Positions 43,059 through 51,130 of a stretch of 64,000 bases of DNA are shown here, piece by piece. The stretch comes from DASUBN01 sp050261675. GTDB lineage: Bacteria > Pseudomonadota > Gammaproteobacteria > Natronospirales > REEB76. The notes under the pieces were generated by a model, which made no database searches, was not told where the DNA came from, and saw nothing but the letters and a program-made list of their open reading frames with translations. The stretch lies in contig JBLNDO010000055.1 of assembly GCA_050261675.1 (NCBI GenBank), positions 8,414 through 72,413 on the forward strand. Reading direction: 5' to 3'. A program made the translations under genes and the position numbers. Numbering within the stretch: position 1 is the stretch's first letter; the number at the start of each line of letters is the position of its first letter.

Positions 43059-43261
43059 CCTCCGCCGGCGAAGTCACGCCCGCCGACCACCGCCTCCTTG
43101 GAGAAATAGATGTGGTCATCGTAGGCGAGCGTCACAGGCTCGCAATCGAAGGCCATCTCGGGCTTGGCGAGGTTGCCCTTCTGCCAGGGCTGCACGTCGG
43201 CGCAACCACCCAGGGCCGCCGCGGCGAGCAAGGCGAGCAGCGCCGTTCTCAGGATCTTCAT
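43043..43261 (-). CDS. DUF4266 small lipoprotein with GGGCGCN tail
   Basis: A 72-residue protein. The lipoprotein signal ends AALGGC (lipobox LGGC); after it comes VQPWQKGNLAKPEMAFDCEP and IYFSKEAVVGG, and the tail is GGGCGCN. These match the DUF4266 pattern. I chose ATG 43261 because a GGGAG site lies upstream; an earlier in-frame start at 43279 is also possible. The conserved Gly/Cys C-terminus could bind metal or carry a modification. Its pairing with ApbE suggests flavin or electron-transfer biology, but no function is known to me. Confidence 0.83.
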   Translation of the reverse strand: MKILRTALLALLAAAALGGCADVQPWQKGNLAKPEMAFDCEPVTLAYDDHIYFSKEAVVGGRDFAGGGCGCN

Positions 43262-43292
43262 GATGATCTCCCTCTTCAATCCGGTCGAAATT

Positions 43293-43733
43293 CTAGGGTT
43301 CGCCCAGGGCGGTACGGATCTCGGCCTCGAATTGTGCCGGCGAAGTGTCGAAGAAACCCTCGTGTTTCTTGATGACCGTGCCGTCCCTTCCGATGAGGAA
43401 GGAACTGGGCATGCCGATGAGCCGGTACCGCTCCGCGAGCTTGCCCTGGCTATCGTAAATGACGGTGAAGTCCGCCGGCACGTCCTTCAGGAACTTGTCC
43501 GCGTCCGCGCGTTGCTCGTCCAGGTTCACGGCCACGATGACCAGGCCATCGCCGGCATATTTCTGTTCCATGGCATCCATCCACGGGAAGGACTGGCGGC
43601 AGGGTTTGCACCAAGAGGCCCAGAAATCCAGGTACACCACCTTGCCCTTGTATTGATTCAGGTCCAGGTCGGGCGCGGCGGTATAGGCGGGCAATAGCCA
43701 GAAGAACAGGCATAGCGCGGCAATGAGACGCAT
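43293..43733 (-). CDS. TlpA-like thioredoxin-fold protein
   Basis: A 146-residue secreted thiol-disulfide oxidoreductase. The signal peptide MRLIAALCLFFWLLPAYTA is followed by DLNQYKGKVVYLDFWASWCKPCRQSFPWM with the WCKPC active site. The cis-proline is in IGMPSSFLIGRDG. Such periplasmic proteins keep cysteines of partner proteins reduced, possibly those of the DUF4266 tail encoded next. First gene of the four-gene unit; the start MRLIAAL gives the best signal peptide. Confidence 0.9.
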   Translation of the reverse strand: MRLIAALCLFFWLLPAYTAAPDLDLNQYKGKVVYLDFWASWCKPCRQSFPWMDAMEQKYAGDGLVIVAVNLDEQRADADKFLKDVPADFTVIYDSQGKLAERYRLIGMPSSFLIGRDGTVIKKHEGFFDTSPAQFEAEIRTALGEP

Positions 43734-43890
43734 GGAACCCCGCGAAGTGTTGACCGGTGAGCGCATTCTTAGGGTCTCTAAAGGGCTTTGATGCAGCAGG
43801 TGGATAGTGAAAAGATGCGATTTGTTCCAATCAGCACCGACAACCCATGACGAAGCCGAGTTCAACGGCTAAAATTTACCCGCCGAATAT

Positions 43891-43966
<76 letters not shown>

Positions 43967-44058
43967 CATAAGCACTTCGTCGAACCAATATCAGTTCACC
44001 CATCCTTTCCCTTGTCCCGCCGCGCTCCCGGCGCGGCGCTCACGGCTTCGCCGTTCGC

Positions 44059-44074
44059 CCTGGCAGGCCCACCA
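44059..44074 (+). repeat. duplicated tRNA 3' end
   Basis: CCTGGCAGGCCCACCA, identical to the last 16 bases of the tRNA-Ile at 43951-43966, occurs again here 108 bp downstream. Just before it is GTTCG, like the tRNA's T loop. It is either what remains of an integrated element's attachment site or the end of a decayed tandem tRNA copy. Between them is a CGCCGCGC/GCGCGGCG hairpin and no gene. Positions 43967-44169 are otherwise empty. Confidence 0.7.
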
Positions 44075-44169
44075 AAATTGCGCTATGAAAGTTTGACCGG
44101 CGGCACCTGCTCTTTACTCCCGCGCGACGCGCGTCTTCCCTGACGCGCGTCCCGTCGGGGGTGAAACGG

Positions 44170-45585
44170 TTACCGGCGGCGACGCAGAGCCGTCAGGCCG
44201 GCGAGCAGCGCCAAGCACAGCAGGTCGATGTCCCCGAGGCCGCCGGAGGATCCCGCGGAGTGGGCAGTCGACGCCGGCTCACCGAGACGGTGATCTTGCT
44301 TCAAACCCTGCATGATCATGTTTCCGCCCTTGAATTGGACTTGGGCGCCGGTGCCCGCAGCGAGCGCGCCTGGAGCCATGAAGAAACACACATTGATCGG
44401 CGGGGGCGTGTAGGCCTGGGCGGGCGCGAAGCTGCCGTCGCCGTTGTTGAGCAAGAGGCTCTGGGTGCCATCGTTGTTGTCGGTGACGATGTCCTCCCAG
44501 CCGTCGCCGTTCTCGTCGAACGACCAGACGTCGGCGGGTCCTACGCCCACCGCATAACTCGCCGGCGTGCCGAAGGTTCCGTCGCCGTGTCCGAGCAGCA
44601 CCGTCACCGTGCCGCCCGCGGTGCTCACAGCGGCCAAGTCGGGCACACCGTCGTTGTTGAAGTCGTCGATGTCGATCGCGTCCGCCGGCACCTGGGTCCA
44701 GGCGACCGGGGCGTAGGTGCCGTCGCCGTGGGCGAGCATGACGCCGACACCGGACGTTCCGCCGTAGAGGATGAGGTCCGCTTCGCCGTCGCCGACCAGG
44801 TCGCCGGTGGTGACGGTCGAGAAGTCGCCGCCCGCGTAGGTCGCGGCCGGGGCGAAGGTGCCATCGCCGTTGTTGAGCAGGATGGTGAGGCTGCCGCTCG
44901 AGTTCAGGAACAGGTCGGGCATGCCGTCGTTGTTCAAGTCCTGACTCACCAGGTTGCCCGTGTTGCCACCCGTCGGATAGCTCACGGCCGGGGCGAAGGT
45001 GCCGTCACCGTTGTTGACGAACACGCTCACACTGTCCGCGCTGCCATCGGCCGTCACGATGTCGTCCCACCCATCGCCGTTCACGTCCGCGGTCAGGACG
45101 GAGGCCGGGCTCGAGCTCGCGCCGGTCGCGAGCGTGGCTTGGTACACCACGATGCCGCTGCCGGTGCCGTCATTCATGAGCACCTGGACGCCGGCACCGC
45201 CGGTGGCGGAGCTGTTGACTCCGAGGATCAGGTCCGGGAAGCCGTCACCATCCACGTCGTCGATGGTGACGGAGGTGATGTAGCTGAGATCGAGGTTGCT
45301 GGGGTTGGAGAAGCTGAAGCCGAAGGTGCCGTCGCCGTTGTCGACGACGCTGAAGACGAGATCGCTACCCGGGTAAGTGACTGCGGTATCCACGGTGGTT
45401 GAGCTGCCGCCCGCAGTCGTCGTCCCGCCGGTGCAGGGGTCGCTGCATATCACGACGCCACCGCCCGAGATGACGATGGGCCCGACGACGATGCCGCTGC
45501 AGGGGTTGATCGGATCGGCAAACGCCGCCTGGCTCACCGCCCATCCGATACAAAGACCGATCACGCTGGCGAATTTAAGCTTCAC
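44170..45585 (-). CDS. secreted FG-GAP/VCBS-repeat protein with CTERM-like tail
   Basis: A 471-residue surface protein. The signal peptide is FASVIGLCIGWAVSQAAFA. It has about six to seven repeats built like NNGDGTFAPAVSY with intervening DLNNDGMPDLFLN, the calcium-binding D-x-(N/D)-x-D-G loops of FG-GAP/VCBS blades, so a seven-bladed propeller is likely. The tail SSGGLGDIDLLCLALLAGL then RRRR is a tripartite sorting signal like GlyGly-CTERM, which rhombosortase removes. GTG start with an upstream AGCCCAGGGGGTTG site. An ECF-type promoter precedes it. Confidence 0.87.
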   Translation of the reverse strand: MKLKFASVIGLCIGWAVSQAAFADPINPCSGIVVGPIVISGGGVVICSDPCTGGTTTAGGSSTTVDTAVTYPGSDLVFSVVDNGDGTFGFSFSNPSNLDLSYITSVTIDDVDGDGFPDLILGVNSSATGGAGVQVLMNDGTGSGIVVYQATLATGASSSPASVLTADVNGDGWDDIVTADGSADSVSVFVNNGDGTFAPAVSYPTGGNTGNLVSQDLNNDGMPDLFLNSSGSLTILLNNGDGTFAPAATYAGGDFSTVTTGDLVGDGEADLILYGGTSGVGVMLAHGDGTYAPVAWTQVPADAIDIDDFNNDGVPDLAAVSTAGGTVTVLLGHGDGTFGTPASYAVGVGPADVWSFDENGDGWEDIVTDNNDGTQSLLLNNGDGSFAPAQAYTPPPINVCFFMAPGALAAGTGAQVQFKGGNMIMQGLKQDHRLGEPASTAHSAGSSGGLGDIDLLCLALLAGLTALRRRR

Positions 45586-45673
45586 GTCACAACCCCCTGG
45601 GCTCTAGTCTGCCCATGACAATGGACCCTCGACCCGCACCCGCGACCACTCGCAGGTGGCTTACGATTGTTAT

Positions 45674-45699
45674 TACGCCAGAATGCCTCGGTAGGTTCC
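45674..45699 (-). promoter_or_regulatory. ECF-type promoter before the FG-GAP protein
   Basis: On the minus strand GGAACC (45694-45699), 16 nt, CGTA (45674-45677). The same -35, spacer and nearly the same -10 precede the sigma factor gene on the other strand. It lies about 90 bp before the GTG start. Confidence 0.65.
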
Positions 45700-45750
45700 C
45701 TTTCCGGTCAATTTATTCGAAATGCGGCCGGAATCCAGCCCTCAAGCCTT

Positions 45751-45776
45751 GGAACCTTTTGCCCGGCGCGGCCGTT
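45751..45776 (+). promoter_or_regulatory. ECF-type promoter, sigma factor autoregulation
   Basis: GGAACC (45751-45756), 16 nt, CGTT (45773-45776). It matches the general ECF pattern GGAAC-N16-17-CGT and puts the start site about 15 nt before the sigma factor ATG. AAGGAGT serves as ribosome-binding site. Confidence 0.7.
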
Positions 45777-45796
45777 ACACTATAAGGAGTACGGGC

Positions 45797-46384
45797 ATGC
45801 TCCGGGGTTTGCCGTTGGCTACGGACCAGGACAAGAGGCGTGCGGAATTCGAGGCGCTGGTGCGACCCCATCTGGAATGGCTGTACCGGCTCGCCTACCG
45901 CTATACCGCGCAGGCGCAGGACGCGGAGGATCTGGTGCAGGAGCTCCTGGTACGCCTATACCGCAATCCCGGGAACCTGATGCAGCTCAGCGCCCCCCGG
46001 CCCTGGCTCATCCGGGCGCTGTACAACCTGTTCGTGGACCAGTGGCGCCATCGGCGCCGCACGCCCTTCGGTCATCTGCATCCGGAACCCTGGGACACCC
46101 TGTTCGTGAACGAAGGAGGCGTCGACACCCCGGAAGACGCGCTGCAAGCGGCAGGCATGCGGCGCACGGTGTTGGACGCACTTTACCGTCTCGATGAGGA
46201 GCATCGCGCACTCCTGGTGCTGCACGACGTGGAGGGGCATACCCTGCCGGAGTTGGCGGATACATTGGGACTCCCGCTCGGTACCCTCAAATCCCGGTTG
46301 TTCCGGGCCCGGCGCAAGCTTCGCCGGCATCTCGAGGGCGGGAACCCTTTAGCGGATAGAGACGTGATAGTTGCCGAGGGCTGA
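45797..46384 (+). CDS. ECF sigma factor (sigma70 family, region 2 plus 4)
   Basis: A 195-residue alternative sigma factor. Region 2 is at about 20-85 with LVRPHLEWLYRLAYRYTAQ, DAEDLVQELLVRLYR and PRPWLIRALYNLFVDQWR. Region 4 is at about 125-180 with LDEEHRALLVLHDVEGHTLPEL and GLPLGTLKSRLFRARRKLRR. It starts at ATG 45797 under AAGGAGT, because the longer reading lacks a site. The anti-sigma gene follows 4 bp after its stop. It probably drives its own operon and the divergent surface-protein gene. Confidence 0.92.
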   Translation: MLRGLPLATDQDKRRAEFEALVRPHLEWLYRLAYRYTAQAQDAEDLVQELLVRLYRNPGNLMQLSAPRPWLIRALYNLFVDQWRHRRRTPFGHLHPEPWDTLFVNEGGVDTPEDALQAAGMRRTVLDALYRLDEEHRALLVLHDVEGHTLPELADTLGLPLGTLKSRLFRARRKLRRHLEGGNPLADRDVIVAEG

Positions 46385-46388
46385 ACCT

Positions 46389-47066
46389 ATGGATTGCAGA
46401 AGCGTCATCGAGCATCTGGACAGCGGCGGCCCCGGCGAGCCGGCGGCGGAGCTGCGCGAGCATCTCGCCCACTGCGCCGCCTGCCGTAAGGCCTGGGAGG
46501 CCGGGCGCGTGACGGCGCATACCCTCAAGGCCCTGCCCCTTGCCCCGGTGCCGGCTGGGTTCGCCGAGCGGGTGCTCGCCAACGCCTACCGCCAGGCAGA
46601 GCGGATGGACGGTCGCCGGCGCCAGCTACGGGATTGGGGTCTCGCGCTCGCGGCCACGTTCGTGCTTGGCCTCGGTGTCGGCCTCGCCTTCACCTGGAAC
46701 GCCGGCGATCGGGCGGACGGCTATCGGACGCTCGCCGACGGCACGCTCCTGCTCACGCCCGGCGACAGGACGACCGTGCGCATCGCCCTCGACGCAGAGC
46801 GTCCGATCGGGAACGTGGATTTCGTGATCGACCTGCCAGCGGGCATGGAGCTCGCGGGACACCCAGGCGAGCGCGAAGTGGCCTGGAACGGCGAACTGAA
46901 GCAGGGGCGGAACGTGCTCGGCCTGCCGCTCATCGCCCAGGCGGGAGCGAGCGGTGAATTGACGACCAAGCTGCGCCATGATGCACATGACAGTGTTTTC
47001 AAGCTGCACGTCATGGCCGCCGGCGGGCCCGCCTGGTGGGCCGCGCTCCGGCGGTTGTGGACGTGA
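46389..47066 (+). CDS. anti-sigma factor with zinc-finger (zf-HC2)
   Basis: A 225-residue membrane protein. The cytoplasmic anti-sigma domain has HLAHCAACRKAW (H-x3-C-x2-C zinc motif) at about 26-37. One transmembrane segment at about 82-103 (GLALAATFVLGLGVGLAFTW) is followed by an all-beta periplasmic domain of about 120 residues. It likely holds the sigma factor until an envelope signal releases it. Four bp separate it from the sigma gene. Confidence 0.88.
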   Translation: MDCRSVIEHLDSGGPGEPAAELREHLAHCAACRKAWEAGRVTAHTLKALPLAPVPAGFAERVLANAYRQAERMDGRRRQLRDWGLALAATFVLGLGVGLAFTWNAGDRADGYRTLADGTLLLTPGDRTTVRIALDAERPIGNVDFVIDLPAGMELAGHPGEREVAWNGELKQGRNVLGLPLIAQAGASGELTTKLRHDAHDSVFKLHVMAAGGPAWWAALRRLWT

Positions 47067-47095
47067 CGGGGTCTTAAGCCCCGGAGGAGTTGACC

Positions 47096-47530
47096 ATGCG
47101 GTTGCGCGATTCTGTTCTTCTTCTACTGGGCGCCGTATTCGCCTCGGCCGCGAGCGTGGCGCTCGCGGATACGCCCGCCCCGGCAGTCTCCACCGGTGGG
47201 GACGTGACCATGACGGTGATCCCGAGCGGCCAGGATGTGGTGAAGACGGTGGTGCAGACCATCGTCGTGCCGGCGAATGCCAACAAGCTCGCCAAAGGCA
47301 AGAGCGCCGAACCGCAGAAGGCCAAGCCCGCCACCGGACAAGACAGCGAAGCCGCCGCGCAGACCGCGCAGCAGTTGGCGGAGGCGGCAGCCGAGCACCA
47401 GGCCGGCCAAACCCAACAGCAGGTGCAGCAACAGGCGCTGCAGGCGCAGCAAGCGGCACAAGTCGCTGCCGCCAAAGCACGGAACCCCTCGCCCCCGCCA
47501 CCTCCCCCTCCGCCGCCACCCCGGGGGTAA
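47096..47530 (+). CDS. secreted Gln/Ala-rich protein with polyproline tail
   Basis: A 144-residue protein. The signal peptide MRLRDSVLLLLGAVFASAASVALA leads to a short beta region. A long Q/A-rich helix of coiled-coil type (about 75-130) follows, then a C-terminal run of ten prolines before RG. It starts at ATG 47096 under GGAGGAG. No family recognised. In an ECF-regulated envelope operon, a spacer or scaffold role is possible but unproved. Confidence 0.7.
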   Translation: MRLRDSVLLLLGAVFASAASVALADTPAPAVSTGGDVTMTVIPSGQDVVKTVVQTIVVPANANKLAKGKSAEPQKAKPATGQDSEAAAQTAQQLAEAAAEHQAGQTQQQVQQQALQAQQAAQVAAAKARNPSPPPPPPPPPPRG

Positions 47531-47704
47531 CGCCGAGCGAGCGCGAGGTGTCGTTGATGCGCTAAATTCCGCAACCGTCTAGCACACTTTGCGATAGAGA
47601 AAAAAGAAACGGGGTGGCTACGCCACTCCCCGGCTGCGCTTCCTGCTTCGCCGGCCGGCCCGCCCGTGCTTTCCCCGCACGGGCGTCCGCGGCATGCCGC
47701 GGAC

Positions 47705-47740
47705 CCGGACAGACCGCAGCCGCGGCCGGTCCGGTTTTTA
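47705..47740 (+). terminator. terminator-like hairpin before the TPR barrel gene
   Basis: CCGGAC and GTCCGG with a GC-rich interior, followed by TTTTTATTGATTTTT. It would end the ECF operon. Upstream at 47611-47696 are further GC-rich inverted repeats (GGGGTGGC-TAC-GCCACTCCCC; CCCGTGC with GCACGGG). Positions 47531-47811 hold no gene. Confidence 0.6.
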
Positions 47741-47811
47741 TTGATTTTTCGTCTGGGGTACTCACAATACGAATAACCCGCCCCTACGGCGGGACAAAAG
47801 GCGGACGGATC

Positions 47812-49140
47812 ATGCGGCGACTGCTTGCGGTTCTCATCGCCGGCTTGTCGTATCTGGTCCACCCCGACGGTCAGGCTCAGGGGCAGGCGCCGGAGGGCGT
47901 GAGCCAGGCCGAGGTTGCCTATGCGGCGGGGGTGGCGGCCTTCCAGCGCGGCGATTACGCCGCGGCGCGCACCGATTTCCTCGACGCCCGCGCCGAGGGT
48001 TATGCGGGTGTGCAACTCGACTACAGCCTCGGCGCCACGTGCTATGAGCTCGGCCTCTATGAGGACGCGAAACAAGAGTTCACGCGCTTGCTGGGCGACA
48101 CGCAGATCGCGCCGCTCGCCCACTACAACCTGGGACGCATCGCCGTCAGGCAGGGAGATGTGGATACCGCGCGGGACGAGTTCCTGGCGGCGTATTCTCA
48201 GGCGGCGACACCCGAGATCCGGCAGCTCGCGGCGGCGGAACTCGCGCGCCTGCCTCCGCCCGCCGCGGAACGCTGGTACGGGTATGCGGACCTCTCGACG
48301 GGCTACGACGACGACGTGGCGCCTCTGCCGCTCGCAAGCCTCGAACCGCCGGAGAGGCAGGGTTCGCCGCTCGTCTCGCTGCTCGCGGGCGGGGGCGGCC
48401 GGCTTACCGGTTCCCATGACGACGGCTGGCAACTCCAAGGCAGTGTCTACCGGGCGGATTACTCACGCCTCTCCAGTCACGACGAGACGCTGCTGCTGGC
48501 CGGTCCGGGATACCGGCTCGCCACCGACGGCTGGAGGTCGACATTCGACCTTCTCGCGAGCCACGTCATCCTCGGCCGGGCGACGTTGGAGGACTCCCTG
48601 TTGGGGCGCGTCGAGGAACTGCGGGATCTCTCGCCGGCGAATTCCCTGGGGGTCGGCTACGAATACGAGCGTGTCGTCGGGGGAAGCGGGTTCGACTACC
48701 TGACAGGTGGGCGACAGGCGCTCTTCCTCGAGGACAGGTTCAATGGGGACGCCTACCAGGCGCTGCTCAGCTACCAGCACGAGTCCAATCGCCGCAACGA
48801 CCTCTCGACGGGGGGCGAGTTCTTCAGTGCGTCACCGCTGCGCAACCGCTTCCACGGCGAGCTCACCCTGAAATACACGGACGCCGTGAACCTGCGCACC
48901 GCGGCGAGCTACGAGAAGAGCCTCTACGGCAAGTCCGATGTGGTATTCAACGGGGCGGGCTTTTTCGTGGCGACGCGCGATGATGACCTCTATACCGGCT
49001 CCATCGGCGGCAGCTATGAATTCACGAAGCAGTGGAGCCTGCTCCTGGAGTTCCGTTATCTGAAGAACGCTTCCAACGACCCCGTCTACAGCTACCAGAG
49101 CCATCGCCTGACTCTCACGCTGCAGCACCTCTTTCTCTAG
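47812..49140 (+). CDS. outer-membrane protein with N-terminal TPR and C-terminal barrel
   Basis: A 442-residue secreted protein. The signal peptide MRRLLAVLIAGLSYLVHPDGQA is followed by about four TPR-like helices (residues 30-165, e.g. AGVAAFQRGDYAAARTDFLDA and LAHYNLGRIAVRQGDVDTARD). A barrel of about twelve to fourteen strands runs from about 175 to the end, finishing LTLQHLFL. TPR-plus-barrel proteins include Slam-type lipoprotein exporters, but the barrel looks shorter and I cannot confirm that. It lies behind the ECF operon but past a terminator-like hairpin. Confidence 0.78.
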   Translation: MRRLLAVLIAGLSYLVHPDGQAQGQAPEGVSQAEVAYAAGVAAFQRGDYAAARTDFLDARAEGYAGVQLDYSLGATCYELGLYEDAKQEFTRLLGDTQIAPLAHYNLGRIAVRQGDVDTARDEFLAAYSQAATPEIRQLAAAELARLPPPAAERWYGYADLSTGYDDDVAPLPLASLEPPERQGSPLVSLLAGGGGRLTGSHDDGWQLQGSVYRADYSRLSSHDETLLLAGPGYRLATDGWRSTFDLLASHVILGRATLEDSLLGRVEELRDLSPANSLGVGYEYERVVGGSGFDYLTGGRQALFLEDRFNGDAYQALLSYQHESNRRNDLSTGGEFFSASPLRNRFHGELTLKYTDAVNLRTAASYEKSLYGKSDVVFNGAGFFVATRDDDLYTGSIGGSYEFTKQWSLLLEFRYLKNASNDPVYSYQSHRLTLTLQHLFL

Positions 49141-49332
49141 CCACCTGCGGCGGTCACGAACTTCGCCTGGCTGCTACGCTCCCTGCTCCGCATCCAGTCC
49201 AACCCGCACGTCCAGTGCGGCCGTTTGCCGCTCCGCGGCAGTGCCGCGAACCCTGGCATACCTGCCCACTCGTAGTACGTCGAATTCCCATCCGTCGGCC
49301 CACCTCTTGGGTTAGACGCGCCTGTCCCTGAG

Positions 49333-49359
49333 GGGCATCTCAGGTAATCCCTGATGCCC
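49333..49359. other. imperfect inverted repeat in the TPR-barrel/kinase gap
   Basis: GGGCATCTCAGG and CCTGATGCCC face each other around TAAT within the 340-bp gap 49141-49477. It overlaps CCTGAG-GGGCAT-CTCAGG just before it. It could be an operator. I see nothing else in the gap. Confidence 0.35.
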
Positions 49360-49477
49360 AATTTGGGACTCCTGAACCATAGTGACGCACCCCGCCAGGA
49401 TGTGTCGCAACAGGGAAGTCTTCGCATAAGGACATGCGGCATCCTGGCCGGGGGATTCAAACATCGGATCATCAAGG

Positions 49478-51124
49478 ATGGCGTCCATGGACGTACGCGC
49501 AGATTTCCGCACCGTCACACCCATGCCGCCATTAGGGCGGGCGGACTCGCGCTCCATGCTTTTGCAGGTCGGCCTGGACCGCCGGCCCTCGTCCGCCAAG
49601 AAGCTGGTGAGAGCCGTCTCGTCTCTCTGGGCCGCCATGGCGGCGGTGTCGATGAGCGCGATCGCGGTGCTGGGGGTCGCGGGCTTCTACGGCTTCACCA
49701 CCGACCAATTCCCCCTCGCCCGCTCCGCCCTCATTGCCTCGCTCGCCGGGCTCGTGGCGGTGCTGTTCCTGGCCTGGCGGAAAACCCTTCAGAACGTCCG
49801 CCGCACGCTCGACATACTGCATCGCACCGCCGTTCTGCGCGAGCAGACGGAAGCGGAGCTCAGGACCCTGGAGATCGAATACCGCGATGTCTTCAAGGCC
49901 CACCCGACGCCGCTGTGGATCTTCGACCGGGAGAGCCTGCACATCATCGCGGTGAACGACGCGGCCATCAACCACTACGGTTACAGCCGGAGAGAATTCC
50001 TGAAGATGACCATCAAGGACATCCGGCCCGAAACGGATGTGGCCACCTTGGGAGGTCACTTCCTGGAGCGCCTCCCGAACCTCTCCCACTCCGGGACCTG
50101 GAAGCACAAGAAGAAGAACGGCTCGCTCATCGACGTGGAAATCGTCGCCCACGAACTCGACTGGCACGGCCGCAGGGTGCGCATCGTCTCGGCCACCGAC
50201 GTGACCAAACGTATGGCCGCCGAGCGGGAACTGATGGCGCTGACGGCGTCCCTCGAAAACCAGGTGAAGGAGAGGACGGAGAAGGCCCGACGTTATGCCC
50301 GCAACCTTCGCGAGCGCAAGCACGAGTTGGAACTCGCGAACCGGGATCTCGAGATGTTCTCCTATTCGGCCTCCCATGACCTGAAGACGCCGCTGGCGGT
50401 CATGAAGATCTACGCCATGCTGCTGCAAACCGATTTCGGCGCTACCCTGCCCCCGGCCGCCCGCGACCACGTCGAGAAGATACTCGCGGCCACCCAGGGC
50501 ATGTCCGCGCTGGTCGACGACCTGATGAAACTCGCCAAGCTGTCGAAGCACGTCGTCCAGAAGCAGACAGTCAATCTGAGCAAGTTGGCCGCTACGCAGA
50601 TCGCCCTGCTCCAGGCCAAGGATCCGGCCCGGACGGTCGAAGTGAAAATCCAGGGCGACATCACGGTACACGCCGACCCGGGCCTGCTCGGGATCGCGCT
50701 GGAAAACCTCATCGGCAATGCCTGGAAGTACAGCACCCACGCCGCCAAGCCGCGGATCAAGCTGGGAGTGAAGTCCAACGGCGCGGAGCAGATCCTGTAC
50801 GTGCGCGACAACGGCGCCGGCTTCGACATGCACTGCGCCGAGGGCCTGTTCAAGCCCTTCCGCCGCCTGCACAGCAACGAGGAGTTCGAGGGCACGGGCA
50901 TCGGCCTCGCCATCGTGCAGCGTGTCGTCGCGCTGCACGGCGGCTGCACCTGGGCCTACGGCGAAGTGGGCCAGGGCGCCACGTTTTATTTCACCCTTGC
51001 GCCGGCCTCCTCGAACGCCCTGGCCGCACCGACGAGCGACGACGAGGCGGCCGCCGCCGTTCCGGGCGGACGGCTCGGACTGGCGCTGCGGCCGGAAGCC
51101 GCCTACGGATCCAGCGGCGCCTGA
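49478..51124 (+). CDS. PAS-domain sensor histidine kinase
   Basis: A 548-residue membrane-bound kinase. Two transmembrane helices lie at about 48-72 and 83-100, with a short outside loop. A PAS domain spans about 133-245 (EYRDVFKAHPTPLWIFDRE to VSATDVTKRM). A coiled linker leads to HisKA with H300 in SYSASHDLKTPLAVMK. The ATPase domain has NLIGNAWKYS (N box), DNGAGFDM (G1) and GTGIGLAIVQRV (G2). The C-terminal 35 residues are Ala-rich. No response regulator gene is nearby, so it is an orphan. ATG 49487, with AAGGA at 7 nt, is an alternative start. Confidence 0.92.
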   Translation: MASMDVRADFRTVTPMPPLGRADSRSMLLQVGLDRRPSSAKKLVRAVSSLWAAMAAVSMSAIAVLGVAGFYGFTTDQFPLARSALIASLAGLVAVLFLAWRKTLQNVRRTLDILHRTAVLREQTEAELRTLEIEYRDVFKAHPTPLWIFDRESLHIIAVNDAAINHYGYSRREFLKMTIKDIRPETDVATLGGHFLERLPNLSHSGTWKHKKKNGSLIDVEIVAHELDWHGRRVRIVSATDVTKRMAAERELMALTASLENQVKERTEKARRYARNLRERKHELELANRDLEMFSYSASHDLKTPLAVMKIYAMLLQTDFGATLPPAARDHVEKILAATQGMSALVDDLMKLAKLSKHVVQKQTVNLSKLAATQIALLQAKDPARTVEVKIQGDITVHADPGLLGIALENLIGNAWKYSTHAAKPRIKLGVKSNGAEQILYVRDNGAGFDMHCAEGLFKPFRRLHSNEEFEGTGIGLAIVQRVVALHGGCTWAYGEVGQGATFYFTLAPASSNALAAPTSDDEAAAAVPGGRLGLALRPEAAYGSSGA

Positions 51125-51130
51125 ACGAGC

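Noticed and set aside
47812..49140. Firm assignment as Slam lipoprotein exporter
   Set aside because: The TPR-barrel plan is compatible, but the strand count and signature residues could not be confirmed by eye.
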